Assembly: GCA_009692305.1 (NCBI GenBank)
Contig: SHZK01000002.1
Span: 248,001-312,000, forward strand
Direction: 5' to 3'
DNA from: Gammaproteobacteria bacterium
GTDB taxonomy: Bacteria; Pseudomonadota; Gammaproteobacteria; Pseudomonadales; Pseudohongiellaceae
Length of the DNA stretch: 64,000 bases
Positions 19,032-30,490 of the stretch are shown piece by piece (positions within the stretch are counted from its first letter, which is position 1; each line of letters begins with the position of its first letter). The position numbers were made by a program, and so were the translations under genes. The notes under the pieces are model-generated. The model was not told the DNA's origin. It searched no databases and saw nothing but the letters and a program-made list of their open reading frames with translations.

Positions 19032-19707
19032 TCATATCAGATTCCGTTCCGCCAGGGAAATTACTTCTGAATCGCCAATTACCAGATGATCCAGCACCCG
19101 CACTTCAATAGTCTGCAATGCCGATTTGAGTTTTCGCGTGATTGCGATGTCGGCCCGGCTTGGCTCGGCCACTCCAGAAGGATGATTGTGGGCGAAAATC
19201 ACTGCTGCGGCGTTGTGGTACAGACAGCGCTTGACCACTTCCTTGGGGTAGACAGCCGCGCCATCAATGGTGCCATGAAACATCTCTTCCAATTTGACCA
19301 CGTGGTGTTGATTGTTCAGGAATAGACAGCAGAAAACCTCGCTCTGGTAGTGCCGAAAGCGGGCCCGCAGGTAGTTACGGGTAGCTGAGGAGCAGGAGAG
19401 GATGTCCCGTTCCTGGATCTGCTCCAGCATCTGGCGCTGGGACAGTTCGCGCATCGCACTAAAACGGGCAGCCTTGACCTTGCCGACGCCAGGGTGGGCG
19501 CACAGCTCCTGTTGATCGGCGGCCAGAATGCCGCGCAGCCCCCCCAAAGCTGGTGAGCAGGTCCCGCGCCAGATCAAGGGCGTTTTTGCCTTTGATGCCG
19601 GTTTGCAGCAACACTGCCAATAATTCGGCGTCGGACAGCACGGCAGGACCGCCGTTCAACAACTTTTCTGTGGGCCGCTCCAATGGCGGCGAGTCGGCGA
19701 TACTCAT
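19032..19707 (-). pseudogene. radC: JAB/RadC-family protein, frameshifted at a G7 run
   Basis: RadC (JAMM-domain family; despite the name, a DNA-repair role is not settled) is split into two ORFs. The N-terminal piece (from ATG 19707) reads [20 protein letters not shown] up to LLTSFGG. The family sequence then continues in another frame as [13 protein letters not shown]. Both meet at a run of seven G on the coding strand (plus-strand C at 19539-19545); six would restore one 224-residue protein of normal length. The C-terminal piece keeps the helix-hairpin-helix [10 protein letters not shown] and the metal motif HNHPSGVAEPSRADI. The gene could be a recent pseudogene, a slippage-controlled gene or an assembly error. 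It is divergent from coaBC, the standard arrangement. Confidence 0.88.
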
Positions 19708-19866
19708 GGAATTTGCCTACCCGGTCGGTTGCGCAGCAGTTCCTGCGAAAGAGCCATTTCAGGATAGACGGAATCGCCAGTATTTCTTCACCAGCGCCCA
19801 AATTGCGTCACTCTGGCCTAACTGCTAGGCTAGCCGTCCCTGCAATCTCGAGTTGCCGCTGTCTTC

Positions 19867-21051
19867 ATGTTAAGTCTCACTAACAAGCGCATCATGATCG
19901 GTGTAACTGGCGGTATTGCCGCCTACAAATGTGCCGAGCTAACCCGCCTGTTTGTAAAAGCGGGTGCGGAAGTGCGCATCGCCATGACCCGCGCAGCCAC
20001 TGAATTTATTACGCCACTGACGATGCAGGCCTTGTCCGGCAATCGCGTGCACCTGGATTTGCTGGATTCCGAAGCCGAAGCGGCGATGGGGCATATTGAG
20101 CTGGCACGCTGGGCAGACCTGGTACTGATTGCCCCGGCGACCGCCGATTTCATCGCCCGCGTCACTCACGGCGAGGCCGGCGACATCCTGACCACACTGG
20201 TGTTAGCCACCGCAGCGCCGGTGGCCATTGCCCCGGCAATGAATCAGGGCATGTGGAGTAATGCCAGCACGCAGGCCAATATCAAAACCCTGCAGCAGCG
20301 CCACTATCTCATTTTCGGTCCAGCTAGCGGGGAACAGGCCTGTGGCGATGTCGGGATGGGCCGCATGCTGGAGCCAGAGCAATTGCTGGAGCACTGTGGG
20401 AATTTGTTCAAGGCTGGTTTTCTGGCGGGAAAGCACGTCCTCATTACTGGCGGACCAACGCGGGAAGCGATAGACCCGGTGCGTTTTATCAGTAATCACA
20501 GCTCTGGCAAAATGGCCTATGCTCTGGCGGACGCAGCGGCAGCTGCCGGGGCAAAAGTGACGCTGATTAGCGGTCCGGTGCATCAGGCAACACCTCGGTC
20601 TGTGACCCGCATCGATGTGGACAGCGCACAGCAAATGCTCGATGCCGTCATGGCCAATGTTGCGACTGCAGATGTGTTCATCGGCGTCGCCGCCGTAGCC
20701 GATTATCGTCCAGCGCACCCGGTTACCGACAAGATCAAGAAACACGCAGACACCCTGCAGCTGGAGCTGGTGAAGAATCCAGACATCATTCAGCAGGTAG
20801 CCAATTTACCGAAGCGTCCATTCGTCGTCGGGTTTGCAGCAGAAACCAGCGACATCGTGGAAAATGGCCGCCGCAAACTGGCGCGCAAGAAACTCGATCT
20901 GTTGTTTGCCAACAATGCCACTGCTACGTTCAATAGTGATGCCATCTCAGTGACCGCATTATCTGCCGATAAGGAAACGGAACTGACTCCTGGCAACAAA
21001 CACGTTGTTGCCCGCAACATGTTGCAACTCATCGCCAGTCGTCTGCCGTAA
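19867..21051 (+). CDS. coaBC: Bifunctional phosphopantothenoylcysteine decarboxylase/phosphopantothenate-cysteine ligase
   Basis: The CoaC half decarboxylates and the CoaB half ligates cysteine to phosphopantothenate, two steps of CoA synthesis. The flavoprotein N-terminus [10 protein letters not shown], the catalytic His in [15 protein letters not shown] and the flap [10 protein letters not shown] mark CoaC. The CoaB domain begins at [24 protein letters not shown] near residue 190, with KIKK and VKNPDI later. At 394 residues it is complete. CoaD of the same pathway is at 5423. Confidence 0.96.
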   Translation: MLSLTNKRIMIGVTGGIAAYKCAELTRLFVKAGAEVRIAMTRAATEFITPLTMQALSGNRVHLDLLDSEAEAAMGHIELARWADLVLIAPATADFIARVTHGEAGDILTTLVLATAAPVAIAPAMNQGMWSNASTQANIKTLQQRHYLIFGPASGEQACGDVGMGRMLEPEQLLEHCGNLFKAGFLAGKHVLITGGPTREAIDPVRFISNHSSGKMAYALADAAAAAGAKVTLISGPVHQATPRSVTRIDVDSAQQMLDAVMANVATADVFIGVAAVADYRPAHPVTDKIKKHADTLQLELVKNPDIIQQVANLPKRPFVVGFAAETSDIVENGRRKLARKKLDLLFANNATATFNSDAISVTALSADKETELTPGNKHVVARNMLQLIASRLP

Positions 21052-21121
21052 ACAAGCGTCAGCCGCGCGGTCAATAAAAGCCGCGACGAAAAATAAGGCT
21101 GCCGCCAGCCAGGCATTAGTC

Positions 21122-22534
21122 ATGACCTCGATCCCAATTCTCAAGCCAGACCCATCCGCTCCGACTATCCCGGCAGCTATCTTCAGGGCCTATGACATCC
21201 GTGGCATTGTCGACCAACAACTCAATGCCGCCAGCGTCATGCAGATCAGTCGCGCTATTGGCAGTGAAGCGTTAGCGCAAGGCATCAGCACGCTACTGGT
21301 CGGATGCGATGGGCGTCTGTCCAGCCCGGAGCTTTCAGAGGCTCTGATTGCCGGTCTATTGAGTACCGGCTGCAACGTGATCAACCTGAGTCGAGTGCCC
21401 ACGCCATTGCTCTATTTCGCCACGCACACAACTGCATGCTCGTCGGGAGTCATGCTCACCGCCAGCCACAATCCGGCGCACTACAATGGACTCAAGATTG
21501 TATTCGAGCGCAGCTCGCTCGCCGCACACCAGATCCAATCCATTCGTATCCGCATCGAACAACAACGCTTGCTTGTGGGCACAGGAGGCTATTCCGAGCT
21601 GGACGTGAAGCAAGCTTACATCGACAACATCGGTGCCAGCATCAAACCGGCACGGCGCTTGAAACTGGTAGTGGATTGCGCCAATGCCGTCGCGGGCGAG
21701 GTCGCACCGGCCTTGTTTGCGGCACTGGGCTGCGAAGTCGTGCCTTTGTATTGTGAGGTCGATGGGTCATTTCCCAATCACCATCCAGACCCAACTGTGC
21801 CTGCCAACCTGGCCAGTCTGGCGAAGATGGTGCTGGCTACGAATGCTGATCTTGGTGTGGCGCTCGATGGCGATGCGGATCGACTGGGAATCGTCACCAA
21901 TCACGGTGAGATTGTTGATGCCGACCGGATCCTGATGCTGCTCGCGCAACAAATCGCTCCGGCCTATCCCGGCGCTGCCATCGTGTTCGATGTGAAATGC
22001 AGCAGAAACCTGCCTGCGCTGATCAGCCAATTCGGATGCAAGCCAGTCATGCATCGCAGTGGCCACTCATTTATGAAGCAGAAGATGCAGGAGACCGGGG
22101 CGCCACTGGGTGGTGAATTCGCCGCCCATTTCTTTATCAAGGATCGCTGGTTTAGTTTTGACGACGGCATGTATGCCGCCGCTCGTCTCGTGGAAATTCT
22201 GTGCCGACAGGACCAGACTGCCACCAGGATATTCAGCCAGTTTCCGGAACTGCCCAGTACCCCGGAAATCAGCTTACCGGTGCCCGACCTGCAGAAGTTC
22301 GCACTGCTGGAAACGATTCTGCAACTCGCGCAATTTCCGGAAGCCAAGCTGATCACCATAGATGGGCTGCGCGCCGAATTCGAAGATGGGTGGGGGTTGG
22401 TGCGAGCATCCAATAGCAGTCCGGCCCTTTTGCTCCGTTTCGAGGCTGAAAGTGAGCATGCACTCACCGTTATACAAGCCAAATTTAAAGCTTTGATTCG
22501 CCAAGCAGATAAAAGCATTGAGCTGCACTTTTAA
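21122..22534 (+). CDS. algC: Phosphomannomutase/phosphoglucomutase
   Basis: An alpha-D-phosphohexomutase that interconverts mannose or glucose 6- and 1-phosphates for exopolysaccharide and LPS precursors. Motifs are FRAYDIRG, the phosphoserine loop TASHNPAHYNGLK, the metal loop DGDADRLG, and the sugar-binding GGEFAAH. The ATG at 21122 gives 470 residues; the track's start overlaps coaBC. In Pseudomonas, dut lies between coaBC and algC, but here only 70 bases separate them and no dut is present. argB follows. Confidence 0.92.
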   Translation: MTSIPILKPDPSAPTIPAAIFRAYDIRGIVDQQLNAASVMQISRAIGSEALAQGISTLLVGCDGRLSSPELSEALIAGLLSTGCNVINLSRVPTPLLYFATHTTACSSGVMLTASHNPAHYNGLKIVFERSSLAAHQIQSIRIRIEQQRLLVGTGGYSELDVKQAYIDNIGASIKPARRLKLVVDCANAVAGEVAPALFAALGCEVVPLYCEVDGSFPNHHPDPTVPANLASLAKMVLATNADLGVALDGDADRLGIVTNHGEIVDADRILMLLAQQIAPAYPGAAIVFDVKCSRNLPALISQFGCKPVMHRSGHSFMKQKMQETGAPLGGEFAAHFFIKDRWFSFDDGMYAAARLVEILCRQDQTATRIFSQFPELPSTPEISLPVPDLQKFALLETILQLAQFPEAKLITIDGLRAEFEDGWGLVRASNSSPALLLRFEAESEHALTVIQAKFKALIRQADKSIELHF

Positions 22535-22541
22535 CCAGTAA

Positions 22542-23492
<951 letters not shown>

Positions 23493-23496
23493 CCAC

Positions 23497-24123
23497 ATGG
23501 AAAGCACACCCAAACATTCGCGCAAAGAACAAATTCTGCAATCACTCGCTCGCATGCTGGAATCAGCGCCCGGTGAACGCATCACCACCGCCGCCTTAGC
23601 AAAAGAAGTCGGAGTCTCGGAAGCGGCGCTGTATCGGCATTTCCCCAGCAAGGCGAAGATTTTTGAGGGATTGATCAAATTTATTGAGGACACACTATTC
23701 CAGCGTATCACTCGCATCATGAATGAAGATCCCAGCGCCGAATCGCGCTGCGAAAAGATTCTGCTGCTGTTGCTGACATTTTGCGTGAAGAACCCGGGCC
23801 TGACCAGATTGCTAACCGGCGACGCGCTGGCCGGTGAAACCGAACGCTTGCGTGAACGCATCGCCCAATTTTTTGCTCGAGTCGAGGCGCAGTTGAAACA
23901 GATATTGCGCGAAGCGCAAATCAGGGAAAATCTGAAGCCGACAATTTCGCCGAGCGTGCTGGCGAACCTGATGCTCGCCACTGCCGAAGGGCGGCTGGTG
24001 CAGTTCGTACGCTCGGAGTTCAAGCAGTCGCCGCTGGAGAATTGGGACACGCAGTGGGAATATCTCAGCCGTTCCATGATGATTCCTTTCGATGAGGCCA
24101 TGGCGACAGCTCAGGCTAACTAG
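23497..24123 (+). CDS. slmA: Nucleoid occlusion factor SlmA
   Basis: SlmA is a TetR-type DNA-binding protein that blocks FtsZ assembly over the nucleoid. In 208 residues, the helix-turn-helix is ITTAALAKEVGVSEAALYRHFPSK and the C-terminal region keeps LTGDALAGETERLRERI and EGRLVQFVRSEFKQSP, which are SlmA-specific. It converges on pyrE with 15 bases between. The coaBC-algC-argB-slmA order supports the call. Confidence 0.95.
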   Translation: MESTPKHSRKEQILQSLARMLESAPGERITTAALAKEVGVSEAALYRHFPSKAKIFEGLIKFIEDTLFQRITRIMNEDPSAESRCEKILLLLLTFCVKNPGLTRLLTGDALAGETERLRERIAQFFARVEAQLKQILREAQIRENLKPTISPSVLANLMLATAEGRLVQFVRSEFKQSPLENWDTQWEYLSRSMMIPFDEAMATAQAN

Positions 24124-24138
24124 TTTTCCGAATCGAGA

Positions 24139-24789
24139 TTACTGTACGCCAAATTCGCTTCGGTATACTTCTACTGCGTCCAGATGTTGCTTCAGCTCTG
24201 TGCTATCTGACTTCTTTAGATAGTCAGTAATACTTTGCAGATTGATTATGCTAACAACCTTTATTCGGTAGGTTTGTTCGATTTCCTGAATTGCTGAGAG
24301 TTTGCCAGTACCACGCTCCTGCCGATCCATCGCGATCACGATGGCGCTGAGAGCCGCGCCATTTCCGGTAATAATTGCGACCGCTTCTTTCACCGCAGTT
24401 CCGGCCGTAATGACATCGTCGATGACCAGGACCTTGCCGGATAGTTCGGCGCCAACAATCGTACCGCCCTCGCCATGGTCTTTCGCTTCCTTGCGATTAA
24501 AGCAGAATGGTTTGTCGATGCTATGATCGCGAGCAAGTGCCATCGCTGTGGTAGCGGCAAGCGGAATGCCCTTGTAGGCCGGACCAAAGATTACATCAAA
24601 TTCGAGGTCTGACGTGGCAATAGCCTGCGCATAGCAGCGCGCGAGGAAAGCGATTTTCCCACCGGTATTAAACAGGCCAGCGTTAAAAAAATACGGGCTC
24701 ACGCGCCCGGATTTCAAGGTAAATTCACCGAAGCGCAAAATCTTCTGTGTAATTACAAATTGCAGAAATTCAGATTGATAGGTTTGCAT
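24139..24789 (-). CDS. pyrE: Orotate phosphoribosyltransferase
   Basis: PyrE makes orotidine 5'-phosphate from orotate and PRPP in pyrimidine synthesis. The PRPP-binding motif [17 protein letters not shown] is complete, and [10 protein letters not shown] and [12 protein letters not shown] are typical. I chose the ATG at 24789 ([12 protein letters not shown]), preceded by AGGAG at ideal spacing, giving 216 residues. rph lies 52 bases upstream; I see no U-rich attenuator in that gap, unlike the E. coli rph-pyrE leader. Confidence 0.96.
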   Translation of the reverse strand: MQTYQSEFLQFVITQKILRFGEFTLKSGRVSPYFFNAGLFNTGGKIAFLARCYAQAIATSDLEFDVIFGPAYKGIPLAATTAMALARDHSIDKPFCFNRKEAKDHGEGGTIVGAELSGKVLVIDDVITAGTAVKEAVAIITGNGAALSAIVIAMDRQERGTGKLSAIQEIEQTYRIKVVSIINLQSITDYLKKSDSTELKQHLDAVEVYRSEFGVQ

Positions 24790-24841
24790 CTGCGCTCCTG
24801 TTGCAACCCAATTCACCAAAGGTACTGCTTGTCCAGGGTGT

Positions 24842-25567
24842 TCAGGCAAGGCTCTGCTGTTGCAGAGCAATTAATTGTTTGATGCCGTGAGCCGCCAGCG
24901 CGATCATTTCCTGCAGCTGTGCATTCGTAAAATGGCCGTCTTCACCGGTGCCTTGCAATTCGATAAATCCGCCAGAGTCGGTCATCACAATGTTCATATC
25001 AGTTTCTGCTTTCGAATCTTCGGCATAGTCCAGATCGAGAACGGCATGACCGTTATAAATGCCGACAGAGACCGAGGCAATCATCTGTTTGATCGGGCTC
25101 GCCTTGAGCATGCCTTTGGCCAACATGTATTTCACCGCATCAACCAGCGCTACACAGCCACCAGTGATCGATGCTGTACGTGTACCGCCGTCTGCCTGAA
25201 TAACATCACAGTCGATCTTGATCGTGTATTCGCCAAGCGCTTTCAGGTCGATTGCCGAGCGCAACGAGCGGCCAATCAAGCGCTGGATTTCCAGACTGCG
25301 GCCAGACTGCTGCCCGCGTGCCGCCTCGCGATCCATTCGACTGCCAGTAGAACGCGGCAACATGCCATATTCCGCGGTAATCCAGCCCTGACCGGTACCC
25401 TTGAGAAAGCGCGGCACCGAGTCTTCAACCGACGCTGTGCAGATTACCTTGGTGTCGCCGAATTCAACCAAAACTGAACCTTCTGCATGTTTTGTGTATT
25501 TGGTAGTGATTACTATCTTGCGAAGTTCGTCGGGCAGGCGCTGGCTTGGTCGAATCAATGGAGTCAT
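24842..25567 (-). CDS. rph: Ribonuclease PH
   Basis: RNase PH trims tRNA 3' ends phosphorolytically and takes part in RNA turnover. The 241 residues include [26 protein letters not shown]-like sequence (here [16 protein letters not shown]), [20 protein letters not shown] and [14 protein letters not shown] with the phosphate-binding GTR. It is intact, unlike the frameshifted copy of E. coli K-12. It is divergent from yicC. Confidence 0.96.
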   Translation of the reverse strand: MTPLIRPSQRLPDELRKIVITTKYTKHAEGSVLVEFGDTKVICTASVEDSVPRFLKGTGQGWITAEYGMLPRSTGSRMDREAARGQQSGRSLEIQRLIGRSLRSAIDLKALGEYTIKIDCDVIQADGGTRTASITGGCVALVDAVKYMLAKGMLKASPIKQMIASVSVGIYNGHAVLDLDYAEDSKAETDMNIVMTDSGGFIELQGTGEDGHFTNAQLQEMIALAAHGIKQLIALQQQSLA

Positions 25568-25725
25568 CTGTATTCCGGTTTTGGATGTATAAAGAGATTG
25601 TGAATCAAAATAAATGTGCTATGAATTATCCTTGAATTTGCCGACTATTGCGAGCCGACAAAAGTTCACTGTGATTGGCCGGCTTTTACGCTAAAATGCC
25701 AGTACCGGATAATAGGACACAGCGC

Positions 25726-26592
25726 ATGATGTTGAGTATGACTGCTTTTTCGAGGCAGCAATTGGAAAAGGAATGGGGCTCCCTGACATGGGAGATTCGC
25801 TCGGTGAACCATCGTTACCTGGAAACCAGTATCCGCTTGCCGGAAATGTTTCGCGGACTGGAAAATCCTGCGCGCGAGGAGATTCGCAAACGCTTGAACC
25901 GCGGCAAAATAGAATGCTCGCTACGCTACCAGACTGCCGAAAAACTGAAGTCTGATCTGGAACTGGATCATGGGCTGATACGTAAACTGATTCACGCCAA
26001 TATTGAAATCGAAAATATTTCTGGCGTCTCGTCCAGGCTCGGCAGCGTGGATGTACTGCGTTGGCCCGGCGTTATCAAGGAAACTGAATTTGATACAAGC
26101 GTAATCGAAGTGACTGCGCTGCAATTATTTTCCCGCGCCTTGGATGAACTGATTGCCAATCGACTGCGCGAGGGCGATGAATTGAAGGGCATGCTGCAAC
26201 AACGCATCGTCAGCTTGCGGGCAATAGTCGCCGAAATAAGGGCCAGGATGCCGGAGATCATCGTGCGACTGCGCCAGAATTTGCTCGATCGGATCAAAGA
26301 TCTGAAAGTGGAACTTGATCCAAATCGGCTGGAACAGGAAGTAAGCCTGCTGGTGCAAAAGGCCGACGTCGCCGAAGAGCTGGATCGGCTTGACTCGCAC
26401 CTGAATGAAGTTGCTCGTGTGCTTGACGCCACGGACCAGAAAGGGCGCCGCCTCGATTTCCTGATGCAGGAACTGAATCGGGAAGCGAATACGCTCTCGT
26501 CAAAATCTGCCGTTGTGGAAACCACATTGCACGCGGTGGAATTGAAAGTGTTGATTGAACAAATGCGTGAGCAAATTCAGAATGTCGAGTGA
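25726..26592 (+). CDS. yicC: YicC family endoribonuclease
   Basis: YicC proteins are ribonucleases recently linked to small-RNA decay in E. coli. The start at 25726 (MMLSMTAFSRQQ) gives 288 residues, matching the family's SMTA(F/Y) N-terminus; AGGA lies 9 bases upstream. Visible motifs are WEIRSVNHRYLE, LNRGKIECSLRY, and the C-terminal GRRLDFLMQELNREANTLSSK. gmk follows after 22 bases, a conserved neighbour. Confidence 0.93.
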   Translation: MMLSMTAFSRQQLEKEWGSLTWEIRSVNHRYLETSIRLPEMFRGLENPAREEIRKRLNRGKIECSLRYQTAEKLKSDLELDHGLIRKLIHANIEIENISGVSSRLGSVDVLRWPGVIKETEFDTSVIEVTALQLFSRALDELIANRLREGDELKGMLQQRIVSLRAIVAEIRARMPEIIVRLRQNLLDRIKDLKVELDPNRLEQEVSLLVQKADVAEELDRLDSHLNEVARVLDATDQKGRRLDFLMQELNREANTLSSKSAVVETTLHAVELKVLIEQMREQIQNVE

Positions 26593-26599
26593 CGCGTAA

Positions 26600-27229
<630 letters not shown>

Positions 27230-27404
27230 TGCTGCAGGAGAAATAACTGCTTTTTCACCCGGAATTCAGTAGAATCCCCGGTCCTCTTGACAGGGCCAGC
27301 AGCAAGATCCGCGGAATTCGACCGCAAATGGAACCAGGTCCCTCAAGTTCGGTATCAACAACGGCCTACCCGGCCGACATGCAACACTGTAAAAGGTATC
27401 AGTA

Positions 27405-27713
27405 ATGGCTAGAATCACCGTAGAAGACTGTTTAGACAAGGTAGAAAACCGCTTCCAACTCGTCATGATTTCCAGCAAACGCGCCCGTCAGCTCCAGACC
27501 GGTGGCCGTGATCCTCTGGTCGCTCCTGACAATGACAAGCCCACCGTTATCGCCCTTCGGGAAATTGCCGAGGGCCACATCAACGCCAGTATCCTGACCG
27601 AAAGACGGCACATGGAAATGGATAGCGAGACTGCGACTGAACAACTGGAAGCAGCGGTTGCCCAGCAAGCGGCCAATAAGGAAGCCCGCGCCGCTGAGGC
27701 TGACGAGGAATAG
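27405..27713 (+). CDS. rpoZ: RNA polymerase omega subunit
   Basis: Omega helps assemble RNA polymerase and forms part of the ppGpp-binding site 1. The 102 residues start [20 protein letters not shown] and include KRARQL and [13 protein letters not shown], with an acidic Ala/Glu-rich tail. It lies 36 bases before spoT, linking ppGpp metabolism to its RNA polymerase target. Confidence 0.96.
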   Translation: MARITVEDCLDKVENRFQLVMISSKRARQLQTGGRDPLVAPDNDKPTVIALREIAEGHINASILTERRHMEMDSETATEQLEAAVAQQAANKEARAAEADEE

Positions 27714-27749
27714 CGAACAGTTCCATGATCGCTATGCGGGAGTCGAATC

Positions 27750-29927
27750 ATGCAAGCCGACGCATTTGACACCATCGATTCGCTCGCGAATGACTTGTCC
27801 GGCTATCTGGGCAAGGAGCAAGTCAATCATGTACGCCGCGCCTACTATTACGCCGAACAGGCCCACGAGGGCCAGTTCCGGCGTAGCGGCGAACCTTACG
27901 TAACCCACCCCCTTGCTGTCGCCGGCATCCTCGGCGAAATGCACATGGACCATCAGAGCCTGATGGCAGCCATGCTGCACGATGTTATCGAAGACACTGG
28001 TATTTCAAAGACAGCCATCAAGAGTCAGTTCGGCAACACCGTGGCTGATCTGGTAGATGGCGTCAGCAAACTCAACAAGATTACCTTTAGCAGTCGCGCC
28101 GAAGCACAAGCCGAGAACTTCCAGAAGATGGCGATGGCCATGGCGAAGGACTTGCGGGTTATTCTGGTCAAGATCGCCGACCGCTTGCATAACATGCGCA
28201 CTCTGGATGTATTGACTCCCGATAAGCGTCGCCGCATCTCCCGCGAGACACTAGATATTTACGCACCGATTGCGAATCGACTCGGCATGAACAACGTGCG
28301 GATTGAATTCGAAGAACTCGGTTTCGCCTCATTGTACCCGATGCGTTCGCGCCGGATTCTGGCGGCAGTGAAACGGGTTCGAGGCAATCGCAAGGAAATC
28401 GTCTCGCAGATTCAGACTTCCCTTGAAGCCTGTCTCGAACGGGAAGGCTTGCCGGGCAGAACAATTGGCCGCGAGAAACACCTGTATAGCATCTACGAGA
28501 AAATGCGCGCCAAGCGCAAGTCGTTTTCCGAAATCATGGACGTATACGCGTTTCGCATCATTGTCGACAAGGCCGACACCTGTTATCGAGTGTTGGGGGC
28601 GGTGCACAGCTTGTATAAACCAGTCCCCGGTCGCTTCAAGGATTACATCGCAATTCCGAAGGCAAACGGCTATCAGTCATTGCACACATCCTTGTTCGGC
28701 ATGCACGGCGTGCCAATTGAAATCCAGATTCGCACTGAAGAAATGGAAGCAATGGCAAACAACGGTATCGCCGCGCACTGGCTGTATAAATCCAGTGACG
28801 ACCAGCCTAACAACGCACACGTGCGCGCCCGCGAATGGGTAAATGGATTGCTGGAGATGCAGAAACACGCGGGTAATTCTCTGGAGTTCATCGAACACGT
28901 CAAGATTGACCTGTTCCCGGATGAGATTTACGTATTCACACCAAAGGGTGCAATCTTCGAATTACCGGCTGGTTCCACCGCTGTGGATTTCGCCTATGCC
29001 ATTCACACCGACGTGGGCAATTCTTGCGTCGCCTGTCGCATCAGTCGCCGTCTGGCGCCGCTGAGTGAACCCTTGCAGAGCGGGCAGACTGTGGAAATCA
29101 TCACGGCCCCGGGCACACAGCCGAATCCAGCGTGGCTCAGTTTTGTCGTTACCGGCAAGGCGCGCAGTAATATTCGACATTACCTGAAGAACCAGAAGCA
29201 TTCGGAATCGGTGGCGCTGGGTCGACGTCTCCTGGACAAGGCATTGAGCGGTTTTGGCAGCCAGATCGAGACCGTACCGCAGGAAAGTCTGGACAACTTG
29301 CTCGCCCAGAACAACCTGAATGGACTGGACCAGCTGCTGGAAGAAATCGGACTCGGCAATCGCATGTCTTACATGGTGGCGCAGAAACTGGTGTCACAGA
29401 ACAAGACCGCAACCGTGCTGGAATCGACCGAGAGAGAACAGGAAGGATACATCGCGATTCGCGGCTCGGAAGGGATGGTGATGAATTATGCCAAGTGCTG
29501 TCATCCGATTCCGGGCGACCCGATTGTGGGTCACATCAGTTCCGGCCGCGGCATGGTGATCCACACCATAGACTGCAACAACATCGCCGACGTTCGCGAC
29601 AACTCGGAGAAGTGCGTGCCCGTGCGTTGGGATCCAGATGTCGTGGGTGAATTTTCCGTCGAATTGCGCGTGGAGCTGGAGAACCAGCGCGGCATCATCG
29701 CCACGCTCGCCACGACTATCACCGGCACCGAAGCAAATATAGAAAAGATCAGTACGCTGGAACGTGACGCCCGCTTCAGCATCGTAAATCTGTCACTGAA
29801 TGTACATAACCGCGTGCATCTGGCGCGCGTCATGAAACGGGTGCGTTTGATCAACGCGGTTTTGCGTGTCACCCGCGTCAAGAGCCGCAAGGCAAGCAAG
29901 ACGATCAAGAGCACCATCGGTACATAG
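27750..29927 (+). CDS. spoT: Bifunctional (p)ppGpp synthetase/hydrolase
   Basis: SpoT makes and degrades the alarmone (p)ppGpp. In 725 residues I see the HD hydrolase motif MLHDVIEDT, the EARVK-type region DRLHNMRTL, and the synthetase with YQSLHTSLFG. The TGS domain begins at IYVFTPKGAIFELP, a zinc-finger-like KCCHPIPGD precedes the end, and a C-terminal ACT domain follows (LENQRGIIATLATTI). It is complete. In many relatives trmH lies between spoT and recG; here ridA does. Confidence 0.95.
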   Translation: MQADAFDTIDSLANDLSGYLGKEQVNHVRRAYYYAEQAHEGQFRRSGEPYVTHPLAVAGILGEMHMDHQSLMAAMLHDVIEDTGISKTAIKSQFGNTVADLVDGVSKLNKITFSSRAEAQAENFQKMAMAMAKDLRVILVKIADRLHNMRTLDVLTPDKRRRISRETLDIYAPIANRLGMNNVRIEFEELGFASLYPMRSRRILAAVKRVRGNRKEIVSQIQTSLEACLEREGLPGRTIGREKHLYSIYEKMRAKRKSFSEIMDVYAFRIIVDKADTCYRVLGAVHSLYKPVPGRFKDYIAIPKANGYQSLHTSLFGMHGVPIEIQIRTEEMEAMANNGIAAHWLYKSSDDQPNNAHVRAREWVNGLLEMQKHAGNSLEFIEHVKIDLFPDEIYVFTPKGAIFELPAGSTAVDFAYAIHTDVGNSCVACRISRRLAPLSEPLQSGQTVEIITAPGTQPNPAWLSFVVTGKARSNIRHYLKNQKHSESVALGRRLLDKALSGFGSQIETVPQESLDNLLAQNNLNGLDQLLEEIGLGNRMSYMVAQKLVSQNKTATVLESTEREQEGYIAIRGSEGMVMNYAKCCHPIPGDPIVGHISSGRGMVIHTIDCNNIADVRDNSEKCVPVRWDPDVVGEFSVELRVELENQRGIIATLATTITGTEANIEKISTLERDARFSIVNLSLNVHNRVHLARVMKRVRLINAVLRVTRVKSRKASKTIKSTIGT

Positions 29928-29936
29928 AATATTTAT

Positions 29937-30011
29937 AGATTGACCATATCCAGATAGAACTTATATGGATAGAACTTATATAGATAGAACTTGTATAAAA
30001 TGAACTTACAT
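29937..30011. repeat. 15-bp tandem repeat array between spoT and ridA
   Basis: Four clear copies lie at 29952-30011 (consensus AGATAGAACTTATAT) with a more diverged fifth copy at 29937-29951. The array starts 9 bases after the spoT stop and fills over half of the 137-base gap. It is AT-rich; copies decay outward. It has no spacers, so it is not a CRISPR array. Confidence 0.9.
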
Positions 30012-30064
30012 AAAAAGAACATTGGTACTTACAACAGCCGTACTTAAATCAGGGAGATCCAGCG

Positions 30065-30454
30065 ATGAGTGCCCCGTACACCAAAAAAATTCATACTGAC
30101 TTCGCACCGGCCGCGATCGGACCTTACTCTCAGGCGATCAAGGCTGGCTCCACAGTATATCTGTCAGGCCAGATACCCTTGCAGCCCGACACCATGGTAC
30201 TGGTGGCTGGCGATACCGCCGCACAGACTCACCAGGTATTCGTGAATCTCACGGCCGTTGCGGTAGCTGCCGGTGGCACGCTGGCCAACGCGGTCAAGCT
30301 CACCATTTATCTTACCGACCTCAGTGATTTCGCCGAGGTCAATCGGGTGATGGCCGAGTATTTTGTCGAGCCCTACCCGGCCCGCGCGACAATTCAGGTT
30401 AGTGCACTTCCCAAAGGCAGCAAGGTTGAGATCGACGCGATCCTGGTTTTATAG
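30065..30454 (+). CDS. ridA: Reactive intermediate/imine deaminase RidA
   Basis: RidA hydrolyses reactive 2-aminoacrylate-type enamines released by PLP enzymes, protecting the cell. The 129-residue trimer-forming protein has the signature [18 protein letters not shown], and the substrate-binding Arg in [28 protein letters not shown] precedes the ATG. It sits between spoT and recG. Confidence 0.94.
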   Translation: MSAPYTKKIHTDFAPAAIGPYSQAIKAGSTVYLSGQIPLQPDTMVLVAGDTAAQTHQVFVNLTAVAVAAGGTLANAVKLTIYLTDLSDFAEVNRVMAEYFVEPYPARATIQVSALPKGSKVEIDAILVL

Positions 30455-30490
30455 ACGTTTTGCTCAGCAGCCGACCAGTATAAAAGCGCA

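Noticed and set aside
29937-30011. CRISPR array
   Set aside because: Repeats of 15 bp are directly adjacent without spacers, and no cas genes are present.
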